64,000 nt of DNA from Amycolatopsis sp. WQ 127309 (GCF_023023025.1 NZ_CP095481.1:3410001-3474000); one strand, 5' to 3'; numbered from the stretch's first letter, positions 1-8,982 are shown. The notes: generated by a model from the letters alone, not told the origin. A program made the numbers and translations.

Positions 1-400
1 GGGGAACTTATACCGGACCCGGGCGCCGACATCATCGAACGTCCGAAAATCACTGCCCGCCGCAGGTCGGTCCGAGTCGTTTGTCGGTGATGACGTCGTC
101 GCGGGAGAAGCGGGCGAAGCGGCCCTCCGCACGGTGATCATCCCAGATCATGATCACCACGCCTGTCGCCAAGGGTGAACCCGCCGTAACCAAGAGTGTG
201 ACAGCGGATTTCCCCGAGCGATCATGACTGTCGGTCGTGGGCCGTACACTCGCCGGACGAGGGCAGGGACGCCCGACGTGGGTCACAGAGGCGGTTGCGG
301 TATCCGCCGGAATTCCTCCGCGACGTTCGCTAGGTTGTTCCGCGCACCTTGTGCACTAAACGGTGGCCGCCATCGTCGAGTTTGAATGAGGGGTCCTTCG
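1..400. promoter_or_regulatory. Upstream region of the type VII secretion operon
   Basis: No convincing gene is visible here. A perfect 8-base inverted repeat, GGTGATCA at 133-140 and TGATCACC at 151-158 with a 10-base spacer, looks like a regulator site. A TAGGTT box at 331-336 lies in the context CGCTAGGTTGT, which recurs before glmM (12121-12131), so it is a plausible -10 element. GAGGGG at 389-394 is the ribosome-binding site of the next gene. Promoter and operator roles are inferred. Confidence 0.4.
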
Positions 401-3400
401 ATGAGCACGCTGCAGTTCAAGAAGTCGCCGCGGCTGGCGGCACCGCGCCCGCCGGGTGGTGAGGTGCACCTCGAGCCGCCGCCCGAGGTGCCCCGCGTCA
501 TCCCCGGCAACATCGTCATGAAGGCGCTGCCGATCGTGATGATCGTGGCGTCGCTCGGGATGATGGTCTTCATGTTCCAGGCCAGCAACCGGAACCCGAT
601 GATGATGGCCATGGGCGGCATGATGGTCGTCGGCACGCTCGGGATGATGGCCGGCGGTGGCGGCAAGGGCGGTGGCGCCAAGCGCGCCGAGATGGACGAG
701 GACCGCAAGGACTACCTCCGTTACCTGGGCCAGATGCGCGACCGCGCCCGCGAGGCGATGGTCGACCAGCGGGCCGCGCTCGAGTGGGTGCACCCGGACC
801 CCCAGTCCCTGTGGCCGCTGGCCGGCAGCCGCCGGATGTGGGAGCGCCGCCAGAACGACCAGGACTTCCTGCACCTGCGCGTCGGGCGCAGCTCGCACCG
901 CCTCGCGACGCGGCTGGTCCCGCCGCAGACCGGGCCGGTCGACGAGCTGGAGCCGATCGCCACCCTCGCGCTGCGCCGGTTCGTGCGCGCGCACTCGATC
1001 GTGCCGGACCTGCCCACCCAGATCACGCTGCGCGGGTTCGCCGCGGTGAGCATGCAGGGCGACCGGGCGCTGACCCGCGGCCTGACCCGCGCGATGCTCG
1101 CGCAGATGGTCACCTTCCACAGCCCCGACGACGTGCTGATCGCGGTCGCCACCGCGGGGCGCGCGAAGGAGGAGTGGGAGTGGGCGAAGTGGCTGCCGCA
1201 CGCCCAGCACCCCACGATGTCCGACGGCATCGGCCAGCTCCGCATGATGGCCGGCTCGCTGGCCCAGATCGAAAACTGGCTCGACGAAGAACTGCGTGAC
1301 CGCCAGCGGTTCTCCCGCAACGCCACCCCGGCGCCGGACCAGCCGCACGTCGTGATCATCGTCGACGACGCCGAGGTGACCCGCGAAGAGCAGATCATCC
1401 TCGAAGAGGGCCTGGTCGGCGTCACGCTGATCGACCTGTCCGACTCCATCGGCAACCTCGCCGCCCGCCGCGGGCTGCGGCTGGTCGTGGAGGCCGATCG
1501 CCTCGGCGCGCGCAGTGCCGGCGGCGTCGAGTGGTTCGGCCGCCCGGACACCCTGAGCGTCGTCGAGACGGAGTCGCTCGCGCGGCTCATCTCGCCGTAC
1601 CGCGTCGGCGGCGCGGCCGGGCAGGACGTCAGCGACGAGGAGCCACTGCTATCCAACCCGTCGCTGTTGGAGCTGCTCGGCATCCCGGGCGACCCGATGA
1701 CCTTCGACGTCCAGCAGGCGTGGCGGCCCCGGCCGATCCGCGACCGCTACCGCGTCCCGTTCGGTGTCGGCGAGTACGGCCAGCCGGTCGAGCTGGACAT
1801 CAAGGAAGCCGCCGCCGAGGGGATGGGCCCGCACGGCCTGTGCATCGGCGCGACCGGTTCCGGCAAGTCGGAGTTCCTCCGCACGCTGGTGCTGGGCATG
1901 CTGGCCACGCACTCGTCGAGCACGCTCAACTTCGTCCTCGTCGACTTCAAGGGTGGCGCGACCTTCCTGGGCCTGGACAAGGCGCCGCACGTCTCCGCGG
2001 TCATCACCAACCTCGCGGACGAGGTCACGCTGGTCGACCGCATGAAGGACGCGCTGGCCGGCGAGATGAACCGCCGGCAGGAAGCGCTGAAGAACGGCGG
2101 TAACTTCAAGAACGTCTGGGAGTACGAGAAAGCCCGTGAGAACGGCGCCGACCTCGACCCGCTGCCCGCGCTGTTCATCGTCTGCGACGAGTTCTCCGAA
2201 CTGCTCGCGGCGAAGCCGGACTTCATCGACCTGTTCGTCGCGATCGGCCGGCTGGGCCGGTCGCTGCAGATGCACATGCTGCTCGCGTCGCAGCGCCTGG
2301 AAGAGGGCAAGCTGCGCGGTCTCGACTCGCACCTGTCCTACCGGATCGGCCTGAAGACGTTCTCGGCGGCGGAGTCCCGCGCCGCGATCGGCGTCCCGGA
2401 CGCGTTCGAGCTGCCCTCGGTTCCCGGTGGTGGCTACCTGAAGTTCGACACCTCGACGCTGGTGCGGTTCAAGGCGTCCTACGTGTCGGGCCCGTACCGG
2501 CCGGCCGGCATCCAGGCCGCGGGCCCGGCGGCGACGGTGGTGCGCGCGGACAAGCGCCCGCAGCTGTTCGTCCCGGACTTCGTCGAGCTGCCGAAGGAAC
2601 CGGAACCGGAGCTGTTCGACGCGGCGCCGAAGGTCGAAGAGCGGCAGCAGCCCGAAGAGGCGGTCGAGCCCAGCGAGCTGGACGTCATCGTCTCGCGGCT
2701 GATCGGGCAGGGCCCGCCGGCGCACGAGGTGTGGCTGCCGCCGTTGAAGGACCCGAACTCGCTCGACACGCTGCTGCCGAACCTGAACCCGACCGACGAC
2801 CGCGGCCTGTCCCCGGTCGGCTTCTTCGGCAACGGCCGGCTGCAGGTGCCGCTGGGCATCGTCGACCGGCCGTACGAGCAGCGCCGTGACCCGCTGTGGG
2901 CGGACTTCGCCGGTGCGGCCGGGCACGGCGTGATCGTCGGCGGCCCGCAGTCGGGCAAGTCGACGATGCTGCGGACGCTGATCATGTCGATGGCGCTGAC
3001 GCACACGCCGGAAGAGGCGCAGTTCTACTGCCTCGACCTCGGTGGTGGCACCCTGGCCGGGCTGGCCGACCTGCCGCACGTCGGCGGGGTGGCCGTGGCC
3101 CGGCGCGAGCCGGACAAGGCGCGCCGGATCGTGGCCGAGCTGACCACCCTGCTCGTCGAGCGGGAAGGCCGGTTCGGGGCGATGGGCATCGACTCGATGA
3201 CCGAGTTCCGCAACCGGAAGCGCCGCGGCGAGATCCGGCCGGACCAGGACCCGTTCGGCGACGCGTTCCTGATCGTCGACGGCTGGCGGGCCCTGCGCGA
3301 CGACTTCGAAGAGCTCGAAACCACGATCACCCGGCTCGCCACCCAGGGCCTGTCCTACGGCGTGCACGTGATCATCTCCGCCAACCGGTGGGCGGACATC

Positions 3401-4417
3401 CGCCCGGCGATCAAGGACATGATCGGCACCCGGTTCGAGCTGCGCCTCGGTGACCCGACCGAGTCGGACATCGACCGCCGGATCGCGGTCAACATCCCGG
3501 CCGGGCGGCCGGGCCGCGGCCTGACGCGGGAGAAGCTGCACCTGCTCGGCGGCCTGCCGCGGATCGACGGCTCGAGTGACGCGGAGACGATCGCGTCCGG
3601 CGTGGCCGACGCGGTGGCGAAGATCAAGGCGGCGTGGCGGGGCCGGGTGGCGCCGCAGGTGCGCCTGCTGCCGGAGATGATCACCTACGACGAGGTGCTG
3701 AAGCTCGACACGGCCCGCGAGTCGAAGCTGATCCCGATCGGCGTCAACGAAGAGGACCTGCAGCCGATCTACCTGGACTTCAACGCCGAGCCGCACTTCT
3801 ACGCGTTCGCCGACGGCGAGTCCGGGAAGACGAACCTGCTGCGGCAGATCGCCCGGGGCATCTCCGAGCGGTTCACCTCGAAGGAAGCGCTGATCCTGCT
3901 GGTCGACTACCGGCGCTCGATGCTCGGGTTCGTCCAGGGCGATTCGCTGCTCGGCTACGCGGTGTCGGCGGCGCAGCTGGAGAGCATGGTCAACGACGTC
4001 TTCAACTCGATGACGCGGCGCCTGCCCGGCCCGGACGTCACGCAGGAGCAGCTGAAGACGCGGTCGTGGTGGAAGGGCCCGGAGCTGTTCATCCTGGTCG
4101 ACGACTACGACCTGGTGGCCACCTCGTCCAACAACCCGCTGCGGAAGATCTCGGACTTCCTGCCGCAGGCCAAGGACGTCGGCCTGCACCTGGTGGTCGT
4201 GCGGCGCACCGGTGGTGCGAGCAAGGCGATGTACGACCCGATCATCGGCAAGCTGAAGGAGATCGCGGCGCCGGGCATGGTGATGAACGGTTCGCGCGAC
4301 GAAGGTGCGCTGATCGGCAACATCAAGCCGAGCGCGATGCCGCCGGGCCGGGGCCTGATGCTGACCCGCAAGTACGGCAAGCAGCTGATCCAGGTGTCGT
4401 GGATCCAGCCGGACTGA
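401..4417 (+). CDS. eccC: EccC-type FtsK/SpoIIIE ATPase of type VII secretion
   Basis: This is the motor ATPase of an ESX-4-like secretion system; it recognises WXG100 substrates and drives export at the inner membrane. The 1338-residue protein has two N-terminal membrane helices (about 41-60 and 65-85) and three FtsK/SpoIIIE-type ATPase domains with Walker A motifs GATGSGKSE (near 483), GGPQSGKST (near 846) and a variant DGESGKTN (near 1137). It is therefore the fused form, not split EccCa/EccCb. The ATG at 401 is chosen because GAGGGG lies 6-8 bases upstream; an in-frame ATG at 386 lacks this. Downstream are an Rv3446c-like ATPase and two WXG100 genes, the ESX-4 order known from mycobacteria. 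EccB, EccD and MycP genes are not in the window and may lie to the left. Confidence 0.95.
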   Translation: MSTLQFKKSPRLAAPRPPGGEVHLEPPPEVPRVIPGNIVMKALPIVMIVASLGMMVFMFQASNRNPMMMAMGGMMVVGTLGMMAGGGGKGGGAKRAEMDEDRKDYLRYLGQMRDRAREAMVDQRAALEWVHPDPQSLWPLAGSRRMWERRQNDQDFLHLRVGRSSHRLATRLVPPQTGPVDELEPIATLALRRFVRAHSIVPDLPTQITLRGFAAVSMQGDRALTRGLTRAMLAQMVTFHSPDDVLIAVATAGRAKEEWEWAKWLPHAQHPTMSDGIGQLRMMAGSLAQIENWLDEELRDRQRFSRNATPAPDQPHVVIIVDDAEVTREEQIILEEGLVGVTLIDLSDSIGNLAARRGLRLVVEADRLGARSAGGVEWFGRPDTLSVVETESLARLISPYRVGGAAGQDVSDEEPLLSNPSLLELLGIPGDPMTFDVQQAWRPRPIRDRYRVPFGVGEYGQPVELDIKEAAAEGMGPHGLCIGATGSGKSEFLRTLVLGMLATHSSSTLNFVLVDFKGGATFLGLDKAPHVSAVITNLADEVTLVDRMKDALAGEMNRRQEALKNGGNFKNVWEYEKARENGADLDPLPALFIVCDEFSELLAAKPDFIDLFVAIGRLGRSLQMHMLLASQRLEEGKLRGLDSHLSYRIGLKTFSAAESRAAIGVPDAFELPSVPGGGYLKFDTSTLVRFKASYVSGPYRPAGIQAAGPAATVVRADKRPQLFVPDFVELPKEPEPELFDAAPKVEERQQPEEAVEPSELDVIVSRLIGQGPPAHEVWLPPLKDPNSLDTLLPNLNPTDDRGLSPVGFFGNGRLQVPLGIVDRPYEQRRDPLWADFAGAAGHGVIVGGPQSGKSTMLRTLIMSMALTHTPEEAQFYCLDLGGGTLAGLADLPHVGGVAVARREPDKARRIVAELTTLLVEREGRFGAMGIDSMTEFRNRKRRGEIRPDQDPFGDAFLIVDGWRALRDDFEELETTITRLATQGLSYGVHVIISANRWADIRPAIKDMIGTRFELRLGDPTESDIDRRIAVNIPAGRPGRGLTREKLHLLGGLPRIDGSSDAETIASGVADAVAKIKAAWRGRVAPQVRLLPEMITYDEVLKLDTARESKLIPIGVNEEDLQPIYLDFNAEPHFYAFADGESGKTNLLRQIARGISERFTSKEALILLVDYRRSMLGFVQGDSLLGYAVSAAQLESMVNDVFNSMTRRLPGPDVTQEQLKTRSWWKGPELFILVDDYDLVATSSNNPLRKISDFLPQAKDVGLHLVVVRRTGGASKAMYDPIIGKLKEIAAPGMVMNGSRDEGALIGNIKPSAMPPGRGLMLTRKYGKQLIQVSWIQPD

Positions 4418-4634
4418 ACTGTGCCGTTCGTCCCCGATCCGGCCACAGCCACGGCCGAAGGGTTTCGTGGAACGGTCGCGTCCTCCGGGGGCGGCGGCCT
4501 GCTTTTGGCCGGATCGGGAACAGTGCCGCGGGGCGCACCTTCGACGACGGGGTAGGTTTCCTCCCCGAGGGTGCGCCCCGCCGGCGTGATCGCGGTGGCG
4601 CGGGGGATCGCGGCGAGTATTGCGGGAGCATCGG

Positions 4635-6665
4635 GTGACAGTGCGGGTAGCGGTGGACTTCGGGACATCGAGCACCTGTGTCGTCGCCTCGGTCAACGGG
4701 CGCGATCCGCAGGTCGTGGTGATCGACGGCCAGCCGCTGATGTCCTCGGCCGTGTACGCGGCGGCCGACGGCACGCTGTTCGTCGGCCAGGAGGCCGAGC
4801 GGCAGGCGGCGGTCGACCCGTCGCGTTACGAACCCAACCCCAAGCGGCGGATCGACGAGGGCGAGCTGCTGCTCGGCGACAGCGTCCTGCGGGTCACCGA
4901 CGTCGTACACGCCGTGCTCGGCCGCGCGGTCGCCGAGGCGCGCCGGCTGGCCGGCGAGGCCGAGGTCGACCTGCTCGTGCTGACCCACCCCGCGGACTGG
5001 GGTGCCATCCGCACCCGGTTGCTGCGGCAGGCGGCCGGCGGCTTGGCGCGCGAGGTCGCGCTGGTGCCGGAGCCGGTCGCGGCGGCGGTCTACCACGCCG
5101 CGACGTTCGCACCGCAGGACGTCACCAACGACCGCACCGTCGAGTTCAGCGGCCGCCCGGGCGACGCGCTCGCGGTGCTGGACCTCGGCGGCGGCACGGT
5201 CGACGTCAGCGTCGTGCGCCGGCTCCCGCCGGACACCGCGCGGGACCGGGCCGGCCGACCGCAGCGCGGCGGCTTCCAGGTCCTCGCCACCCGGGGTGAT
5301 CCCGCCTTCGGCGGCGCGGACATCGACCAGGCGCTGCTGGAGCACGTCGGCGAGCTCGTGGCGGGTGGGGAGCAGGACGCCTGGCGCCAGCTCGTCGAAG
5401 GCCGGGAGCTCGTCGACCGCCGACGCCGCCGCGTCCTGCGCCAGGACGTGCGCGGGGCGAAGGAAACCCTGTCGCGGCACGCCTACACCGACGTCCCGAT
5501 GCCGCCGCCGTTCGCCGACGCGCACGTCACCCGCGAGGACCTCGAACGGCTGATCGCGGCGCCGCTGGGGCGCGCGGTGGAGCTGACCGTCGCCTCGATC
5601 GGCGACGCCGGCCTGCGGCCGAAGCAGCTCACCGCGATCTTCCTGGTCGGCGGGTCGAGCCGGATCCCGATGATCTCCCGGCTGGTGCACGAACGCACCG
5701 GCGTCGTCCCGACGAGCCTCGACCAGCCGGAGACGGTGGTCGCGCGCGGCGCGCTGCGCGCGGTGCTGGTCGACCCGGACCGCACCGGCGCGCTGCCCGG
5801 CGAGGCGATGGCCCGGATGGGCGCGGTGCCGGGGGGTGCGCTGAACCCGGCGGCGCAGCGCACGGAGGTCGTCCGCCCCGGCGACGTCGCCCCGCGCCCG
5901 GCGCCACCCCGGTCCGTACCGGCTCAGTTCACCCCGCCGAACGCGAACCGTCCCGGGCCGCCACCGTCGCCGCCTCACGGCCAGCCGGCGGCCCGCCCGT
6001 GGACGCCGGCGGCCGGCCAGCCCGCCCAGAGCGGCCCCGGCGGCCCTGGCGGCCCTGGGCCCCGGCCCGGCGGCGCGTCCGCGGCTCCGCCCGCGCCCGA
6101 GCCGCCCGCGAAGGACCGCAAGAAGCTGTGGGGGGTCGTGGCCGTCGCGGTGGTCGTCGTGGCCGCGCTCGTCGTCGGCGGGGTGCTCTTCTTCACGCGC
6201 GACAGCACCCAGGCCGAGACCGGCCGGACGCTCTCGCAGTACGACTTCAAGTTCGTCGCGCCCACCGACTGGGTCCAGACCGACGACCGGGTCGCCGACC
6301 GCCAGGTCGTCATCCACCCGCAGGAGTCGGCGGACGGCAACGACCTGCTCGTCGCGCAGGAGTACGTCATGGACTACGACGCGACGGCGGACCCGCAGAA
6401 GCTCTCGGACGAGCTCAAGAAGAGCGCCGACAACGACCCGGAGCAGTACAGTGCGTACAACCCGAGCGCTTCGTACGCGGGTCGCACGGTGATCTTCTAC
6501 CACCAGGTCAAGCCGGACCGCCCCGACATCCAGGTCGACTGGTACGTCGTGGCGAAGGGCCGGATCCGGGTCCACGTCGGCTGCCAGTACGTGAAGCCCG
6601 AGCTGCGCGACCGGGTCGCCGCCGCCTGCACGCAGGCCGTGCGGACGGTGGAAATCCTCAACTGA
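4635..6665 (+). CDS. Hsp70-like ATPase with type VII secretion-associated C-terminal domain (Rv3446c type)
   Basis: An actin/Hsp70-fold ATPase joined to a membrane-anchored extracellular domain, found beside eccC in ESX-4 loci; its mechanism in secretion is not established. The 676-residue protein carries Hsp70 phosphate-1 (AVDFGTSSTCVV, residues 4-16), phosphate-2 (LDLGGGTVDVSVV, near 182) and adenosine (FLVGGSSRIPMI, near 335) motifs. There is no peptide-binding domain; instead come a Pro/Gly-rich linker (about 410-490), one membrane helix (about 497-519) and a domain of about 155 residues predicted outside the membrane. The GTG at 4635 starts directly before the ATPase motif; a TTG at 4620 would add five residues. 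It lies 217 bases after eccC and 14 before the next gene, consistent with co-transcription. Confidence 0.88.
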   Translation: MTVRVAVDFGTSSTCVVASVNGRDPQVVVIDGQPLMSSAVYAAADGTLFVGQEAERQAAVDPSRYEPNPKRRIDEGELLLGDSVLRVTDVVHAVLGRAVAEARRLAGEAEVDLLVLTHPADWGAIRTRLLRQAAGGLAREVALVPEPVAAAVYHAATFAPQDVTNDRTVEFSGRPGDALAVLDLGGGTVDVSVVRRLPPDTARDRAGRPQRGGFQVLATRGDPAFGGADIDQALLEHVGELVAGGEQDAWRQLVEGRELVDRRRRRVLRQDVRGAKETLSRHAYTDVPMPPPFADAHVTREDLERLIAAPLGRAVELTVASIGDAGLRPKQLTAIFLVGGSSRIPMISRLVHERTGVVPTSLDQPETVVARGALRAVLVDPDRTGALPGEAMARMGAVPGGALNPAAQRTEVVRPGDVAPRPAPPRSVPAQFTPPNANRPGPPPSPPHGQPAARPWTPAAGQPAQSGPGGPGGPGPRPGGASAAPPAPEPPAKDRKKLWGVVAVAVVVVAALVVGGVLFFTRDSTQAETGRTLSQYDFKFVAPTDWVQTDDRVADRQVVIHPQESADGNDLLVAQEYVMDYDATADPQKLSDELKKSADNDPEQYSAYNPSASYAGRTVIFYHQVKPDRPDIQVDWYVVAKGRIRVHVGCQYVKPELRDRVAAACTQAVRTVEILN

Positions 6666-6679
6666 GAGGAGGGCACGCG

Positions 6680-7045
6680 GTGCCGTCCGAAGAATTCGAG
6701 AGCGCCGCGGCGTCCTTCAAGCGGATCGGCCAGGACGCCGTGACGCACGCCCGGCGCGTCTCCGGGAACGCGAAGGCGCGCAATCAGCGCCACCACAGCG
6801 AAAACGTCGAATTGCTGAAGCGAACGGGTCGCGGCGCGAAGTCCGGCGATCCGACGCCCGGCACCCTGCGGGCGGCCGCCGAACGGTTCCGCCGGGCCCG
6901 CGGGCTGGCGGTTCCGGAGACCCCCGAGACCCCTGTGGTTCCCGATTCGGTTCCTTCGCGTTCGCAATCTCCCGCTCGGGCTCCTCGAACGAGTGACGAT
7001 GACGAAGACTTTTCCCAAATGCGAATCATGAATCGTGGCCAGTGA
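6680..7045 (+). CDS. Small hydrophilic protein of the ESX-4 locus, acidic D-F-S tail
   Basis: A 121-residue protein of unknown function. The GTG start follows GAGAGGAGG (6665-6673) and the frame closes at TGA 7043-7045. The first 75 residues are rich in Arg, Lys and Ala and predicted helical; the second half is Pro/Ser-rich and ends in DDDEDFSQMRIMNRGQ. The protein at 19389-19862 also ends in an acidic run followed by D-F-S (DEDDFSSTSWLV), although the rest differs. No signal peptide or membrane helix is visible. Its place between the Hsp70-like ATPase and the WXG100 pair suggests a cytosolic secretion accessory, but this is guilt by association. Confidence 0.75.
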   Translation: MPSEEFESAAASFKRIGQDAVTHARRVSGNAKARNQRHHSENVELLKRTGRGAKSGDPTPGTLRAAAERFRRARGLAVPETPETPVVPDSVPSRSQSPARAPRTSDDDEDFSQMRIMNRGQ

Positions 7046-7298
7046 GTTCACCGCGTGTTCGCTGTGCGTGTGCTAACCCCGCTGGTGGAGAACGTATTTT
7101 CGGGTGACAGGTCGCCGGATCGGGGTGATCTGCCGCAACGGGCGGCGATCGGTTCCCAGGGGGAGCGTTCACGCAAGCAACTACTTGCCGGCGAAGCACG
7201 ACAAGAGGGAACCGGGCATGGCAGGGTCTGCGTCGTAGGGCCGTACAAACGAACGAGACGCGCTACGGCCAACCACTCTTATGAAGGGGGTTTCCAGC
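7046..7298 (+). promoter_or_regulatory. Leader region of the WXG100 gene pair
   Basis: About 250 bases without a gene separate the ATPase genes from the WXG100 genes. The region contains GCAAG/CTTGC arms around 7172-7188 and a GAAGGGGG ribosome-binding site at 7283-7290 placed for the ATG at 7299. The length suggests the substrates have their own promoter, so that small secreted proteins can be made in excess of the machinery. No clear -10/-35 pair could be assigned. Confidence 0.3.
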
Positions 7299-7616
7299 AT
7301 GGCTGGATTCACAGGGACAGTTCAGCAGTTCACCGACGCCGAGGGCAAGGTCACCGAGGTCCGCGCGGGCATGGACAGCAACCTGTCCACGCTGCGCGAC
7401 CGCATCGAGGCCACCCGCGCCGGCTGGCAGGGCGACGCGCAGAAGGCGTTCGACCACGTCATGCAGCGCTTCGACGAGGACGCCCGCAAGATGAACCAGG
7501 CGCTGCAGAAGATCGCGGAGCTCCTCCGCGAGGCCGGTTCGAAGTACGAGAAGTCCGAGCAGCAGCAGCAGGAGATCCTGGGCGCCGTCAACCGCGGCTT
7601 CGACGCGCTCGGCTGA
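7299..7616 (+). CDS. WXG100 secreted protein (EsxU/EsxB-like)
   Basis: One half of the WXG100 pair exported by the ESX-4-like system. The 105-residue protein is predicted to be a two-helix hairpin with the W-x-G turn as WQG at residues 43-45 and the export motif Y-x-x-x-D/E as YEKSE at 83-87. This YxxxE motif marks it as the partner that carries the C-terminal signal read by EccC. The ATG at 7299 is preferred over 7281 because GAAGGGGG sits at the right distance and the shorter form has the usual family length. It matches esxU in position in the M. tuberculosis ESX-4 locus (recall). Confidence 0.93.
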   Translation: MAGFTGTVQQFTDAEGKVTEVRAGMDSNLSTLRDRIEATRAGWQGDAQKAFDHVMQRFDEDARKMNQALQKIAELLREAGSKYEKSEQQQQEILGAVNRGFDALG

Positions 7617-7676
7617 GCTTCACCCTCGTCTTTCTTTTCATTCACCCGAAATTCTTGAGTTCCGAAGGAGTACGTC

Positions 7677-7967
7677 ATGTCCGATGCCGGCATTGTCGTC
7701 AATTACGCCACCATCCGCGCTGCCGCGGACGACTGCACGCAGACCGGGGGCGAGCTGCAGCAGGCGTTCGACCGCCTCAAGGACGACCTGAAGCCGCTGA
7801 TCACCACCTGGACCGGTTCCGCCAAGGAGCAGTACGACCAGGCCCAGCGCGCGTGGGACCAGAGCTTCGAGGACCTGAAGCAGGTTCTGGCGCAGATCGC
7901 CGCCGCCCTGCCGCAGATCGCCGACGGCTACCAGTCGACGGACAGCGCCGTCGAAGGCCTGTTCTGA
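7677..7967 (+). CDS. WXG100 secreted protein (EsxT/EsxA-like)
   Basis: The second WXG100 partner, 96 residues, with W-T-G at 45-47 in the turn between two predicted amphipathic helices. It lacks a C-terminal YxxxD/E motif, so export probably depends on dimerising with the product of 7299-7616. It lies 60 bases downstream of its partner with a GAAGGAG ribosome-binding site, in one transcript closed by the strong hairpin at 7988-8024. Position corresponds to esxT in the mycobacterial ESX-4 cluster. Confidence 0.93.
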   Translation: MSDAGIVVNYATIRAAADDCTQTGGELQQAFDRLKDDLKPLITTWTGSAKEQYDQAQRAWDQSFEDLKQVLAQIAAALPQIADGYQSTDSAVEGLF

Positions 7968-7987
7968 GCCGCTAGCCCCGGGAACCA

Positions 7988-8024
7988 CGGCGGGCCCGCA
8001 CTTCGGTGCGGGGCCCGCCGTTTT
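7988..8024 (+). terminator. Intrinsic-type terminator after the ESX-4 genes
   Basis: A 13/14-base GC-rich stem (CGGCGGGCCCGCA paired with TGCGGGGCCCGCCG, one bulge) with a short CTTCGG loop is followed directly by TTTT. It closes the secretion operon before the divergent MarR/VOC pair. Confidence 0.85.
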
Positions 8025-8074
8025 CCGTTTCCGGACAAGGAAAACCGGCTCATCGCGGAAGATGGAGGAGCGAG

Positions 8075-8524
8075 CTAGCCGCCGTCGCGCAGGGACCGGA
8101 TCATGCTCCGCAGGATCCGGAACGCGTCCGCCTGCTCGGTTCCGGTCATCCCGGCCAGCATCCTGACCTCGACGGACCGCACCGCCACGGTCGCCTTCTC
8201 GAGGCTCCGCCGGCCTCGGGGCGTGAGCCGCGTGGGCAGCACCTTCCCGACGGGCGCCGCCTCGGGCCTGGTCACGTGGCCCTCTCGTTCCAGGGTCTGG
8301 AGCAGCACGTTCATCGACTGCCGGGTCACGAACGCGCCCCGCGCGAGCTCGGAGTTCGACAAGCCCGGTCGCTGGGCCAGCAGTTCGAGGCAGGAGTAGT
8401 GCGTCACGCTCATCCCGAGCGGCCGCAGCACCTCGTCCATGGCCGCGCGCAGGGCGCTCGACGCCTCTTTCAGCAGGTAGCCCAGTGACGTCTCCAGGTC
8501 GACGCCGACTCCGTCTTGACTCAT
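8075..8524 (-). CDS. MarR-family transcriptional regulator
   Basis: A 149-residue winged-helix regulator with the MarR pattern: N-terminal dimer helix, helix-turn-helix around LSNSELARGAFVTRQSMN, and a wing ending at KVLPTRLTPRGRR. It lies back to back with the VOC-family gene at 8587. Two palindromes lie in the gap (8523-8540 and 8551-8568), the first overlapping its own start codon, so autorepression and control of the neighbour are the natural reading. The ligand is unknown; the VOC partner hints at a small toxic or antibiotic-like molecule. Confidence 0.9.
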   Translation of the reverse strand: MSQDGVGVDLETSLGYLLKEASSALRAAMDEVLRPLGMSVTHYSCLELLAQRPGLSNSELARGAFVTRQSMNVLLQTLEREGHVTRPEAAPVGKVLPTRLTPRGRRSLEKATVAVRSVEVRMLAGMTGTEQADAFRILRSMIRSLRDGG

Positions 8525-8568
8525 GTCAGTATTCTGACATAGATTGAGCCGTGTCAGAAGACTGACAC
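8523..8568. promoter_or_regulatory. Twin palindromic operators, probably for the MarR regulator
   Basis: Two sites of the form TGTCAG-N4-CTGACA lie at 8523-8540 (spacer TATT) and 8551-8568 (spacer AAGA), each with perfect 7-base arms and centres 28 bases apart. The first covers the marR start codon, the second lies 18 bases before the VOC gene start. Two identical palindromes in a MarR/effector gap are the usual layout for a locally acting MarR protein; binding is inferred. Confidence 0.85.
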
Positions 8569-8586
8569 GGAAAGAAGGAGCACCAC

Positions 8587-8955
8587 ATGCCCGTCACCGG
8601 CCCCGACTTCATCTCGCTCCAAGCGCGCGACCTCGGCGCCTCACAGGCGTTCTACGAGCAGTACCTCGGCCTCGTCCGCTCGCCGGCCGGACCGCCGCAC
8701 GCCGTCGTCTTCGAGACGAAGCCGATCGCGTTCGCCCTCCGCGACGTCGTGCCCGGCACCGACCTCGCATCCGTGGCCCAGCCCGGCATCGGTGCCGCGA
8801 TCTGGCTGCACGCCACCGACGTCCAGGCCATCCACGACGCTCTCGCCGCCGACGGCCACACCATCGTCGCCGCGCCGATCGACGGCCCCTTCGGCCGGAC
8901 GTTCACCTTCGCCGACCCCGACGGCTACCAGGTCACCCTCCACGACCGCGCCTGA
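8587..8955 (+). CDS. VOC-superfamily protein (glyoxalase/bleomycin-resistance fold)
   Basis: A 122-residue protein of the vicinal oxygen chelate fold, with the opening FISLQARDLGASQAFYEQYLG and the closing FTFADPDGYQVTLHD typical of the two beta-alpha-beta-beta-beta modules. Members are dioxygenases, glyoxalases or antibiotic-binding proteins; the usual metal ligands (His/Glu at the start of strand 1) are not evident at the N terminus (FISLQ), so a metal-free binding role is possible. AAGGAG at 8574-8579 sets the start. It is transcribed away from marR under the twin operators and may remove the MarR ligand. Confidence 0.85.
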   Translation: MPVTGPDFISLQARDLGASQAFYEQYLGLVRSPAGPPHAVVFETKPIAFALRDVVPGTDLASVAQPGIGAAIWLHATDVQAIHDALAADGHTIVAAPIDGPFGRTFTFADPDGYQVTLHDRA

Positions 8956-8982
8956 CCGGCCGGACGGTGGCGGGCCGGGGAC

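Noticed and set aside
50..286. Small minus-strand frame in the first 300 bases
   Set aside because: Low-complexity composition, no ribosome-binding site and no recognisable family.
1649..4774. Long minus-strand open frame opposite eccC
   Set aside because: Shadow of the eccC reading frame caused by high GC; the translated protein is Arg/Gln-rich without motifs.
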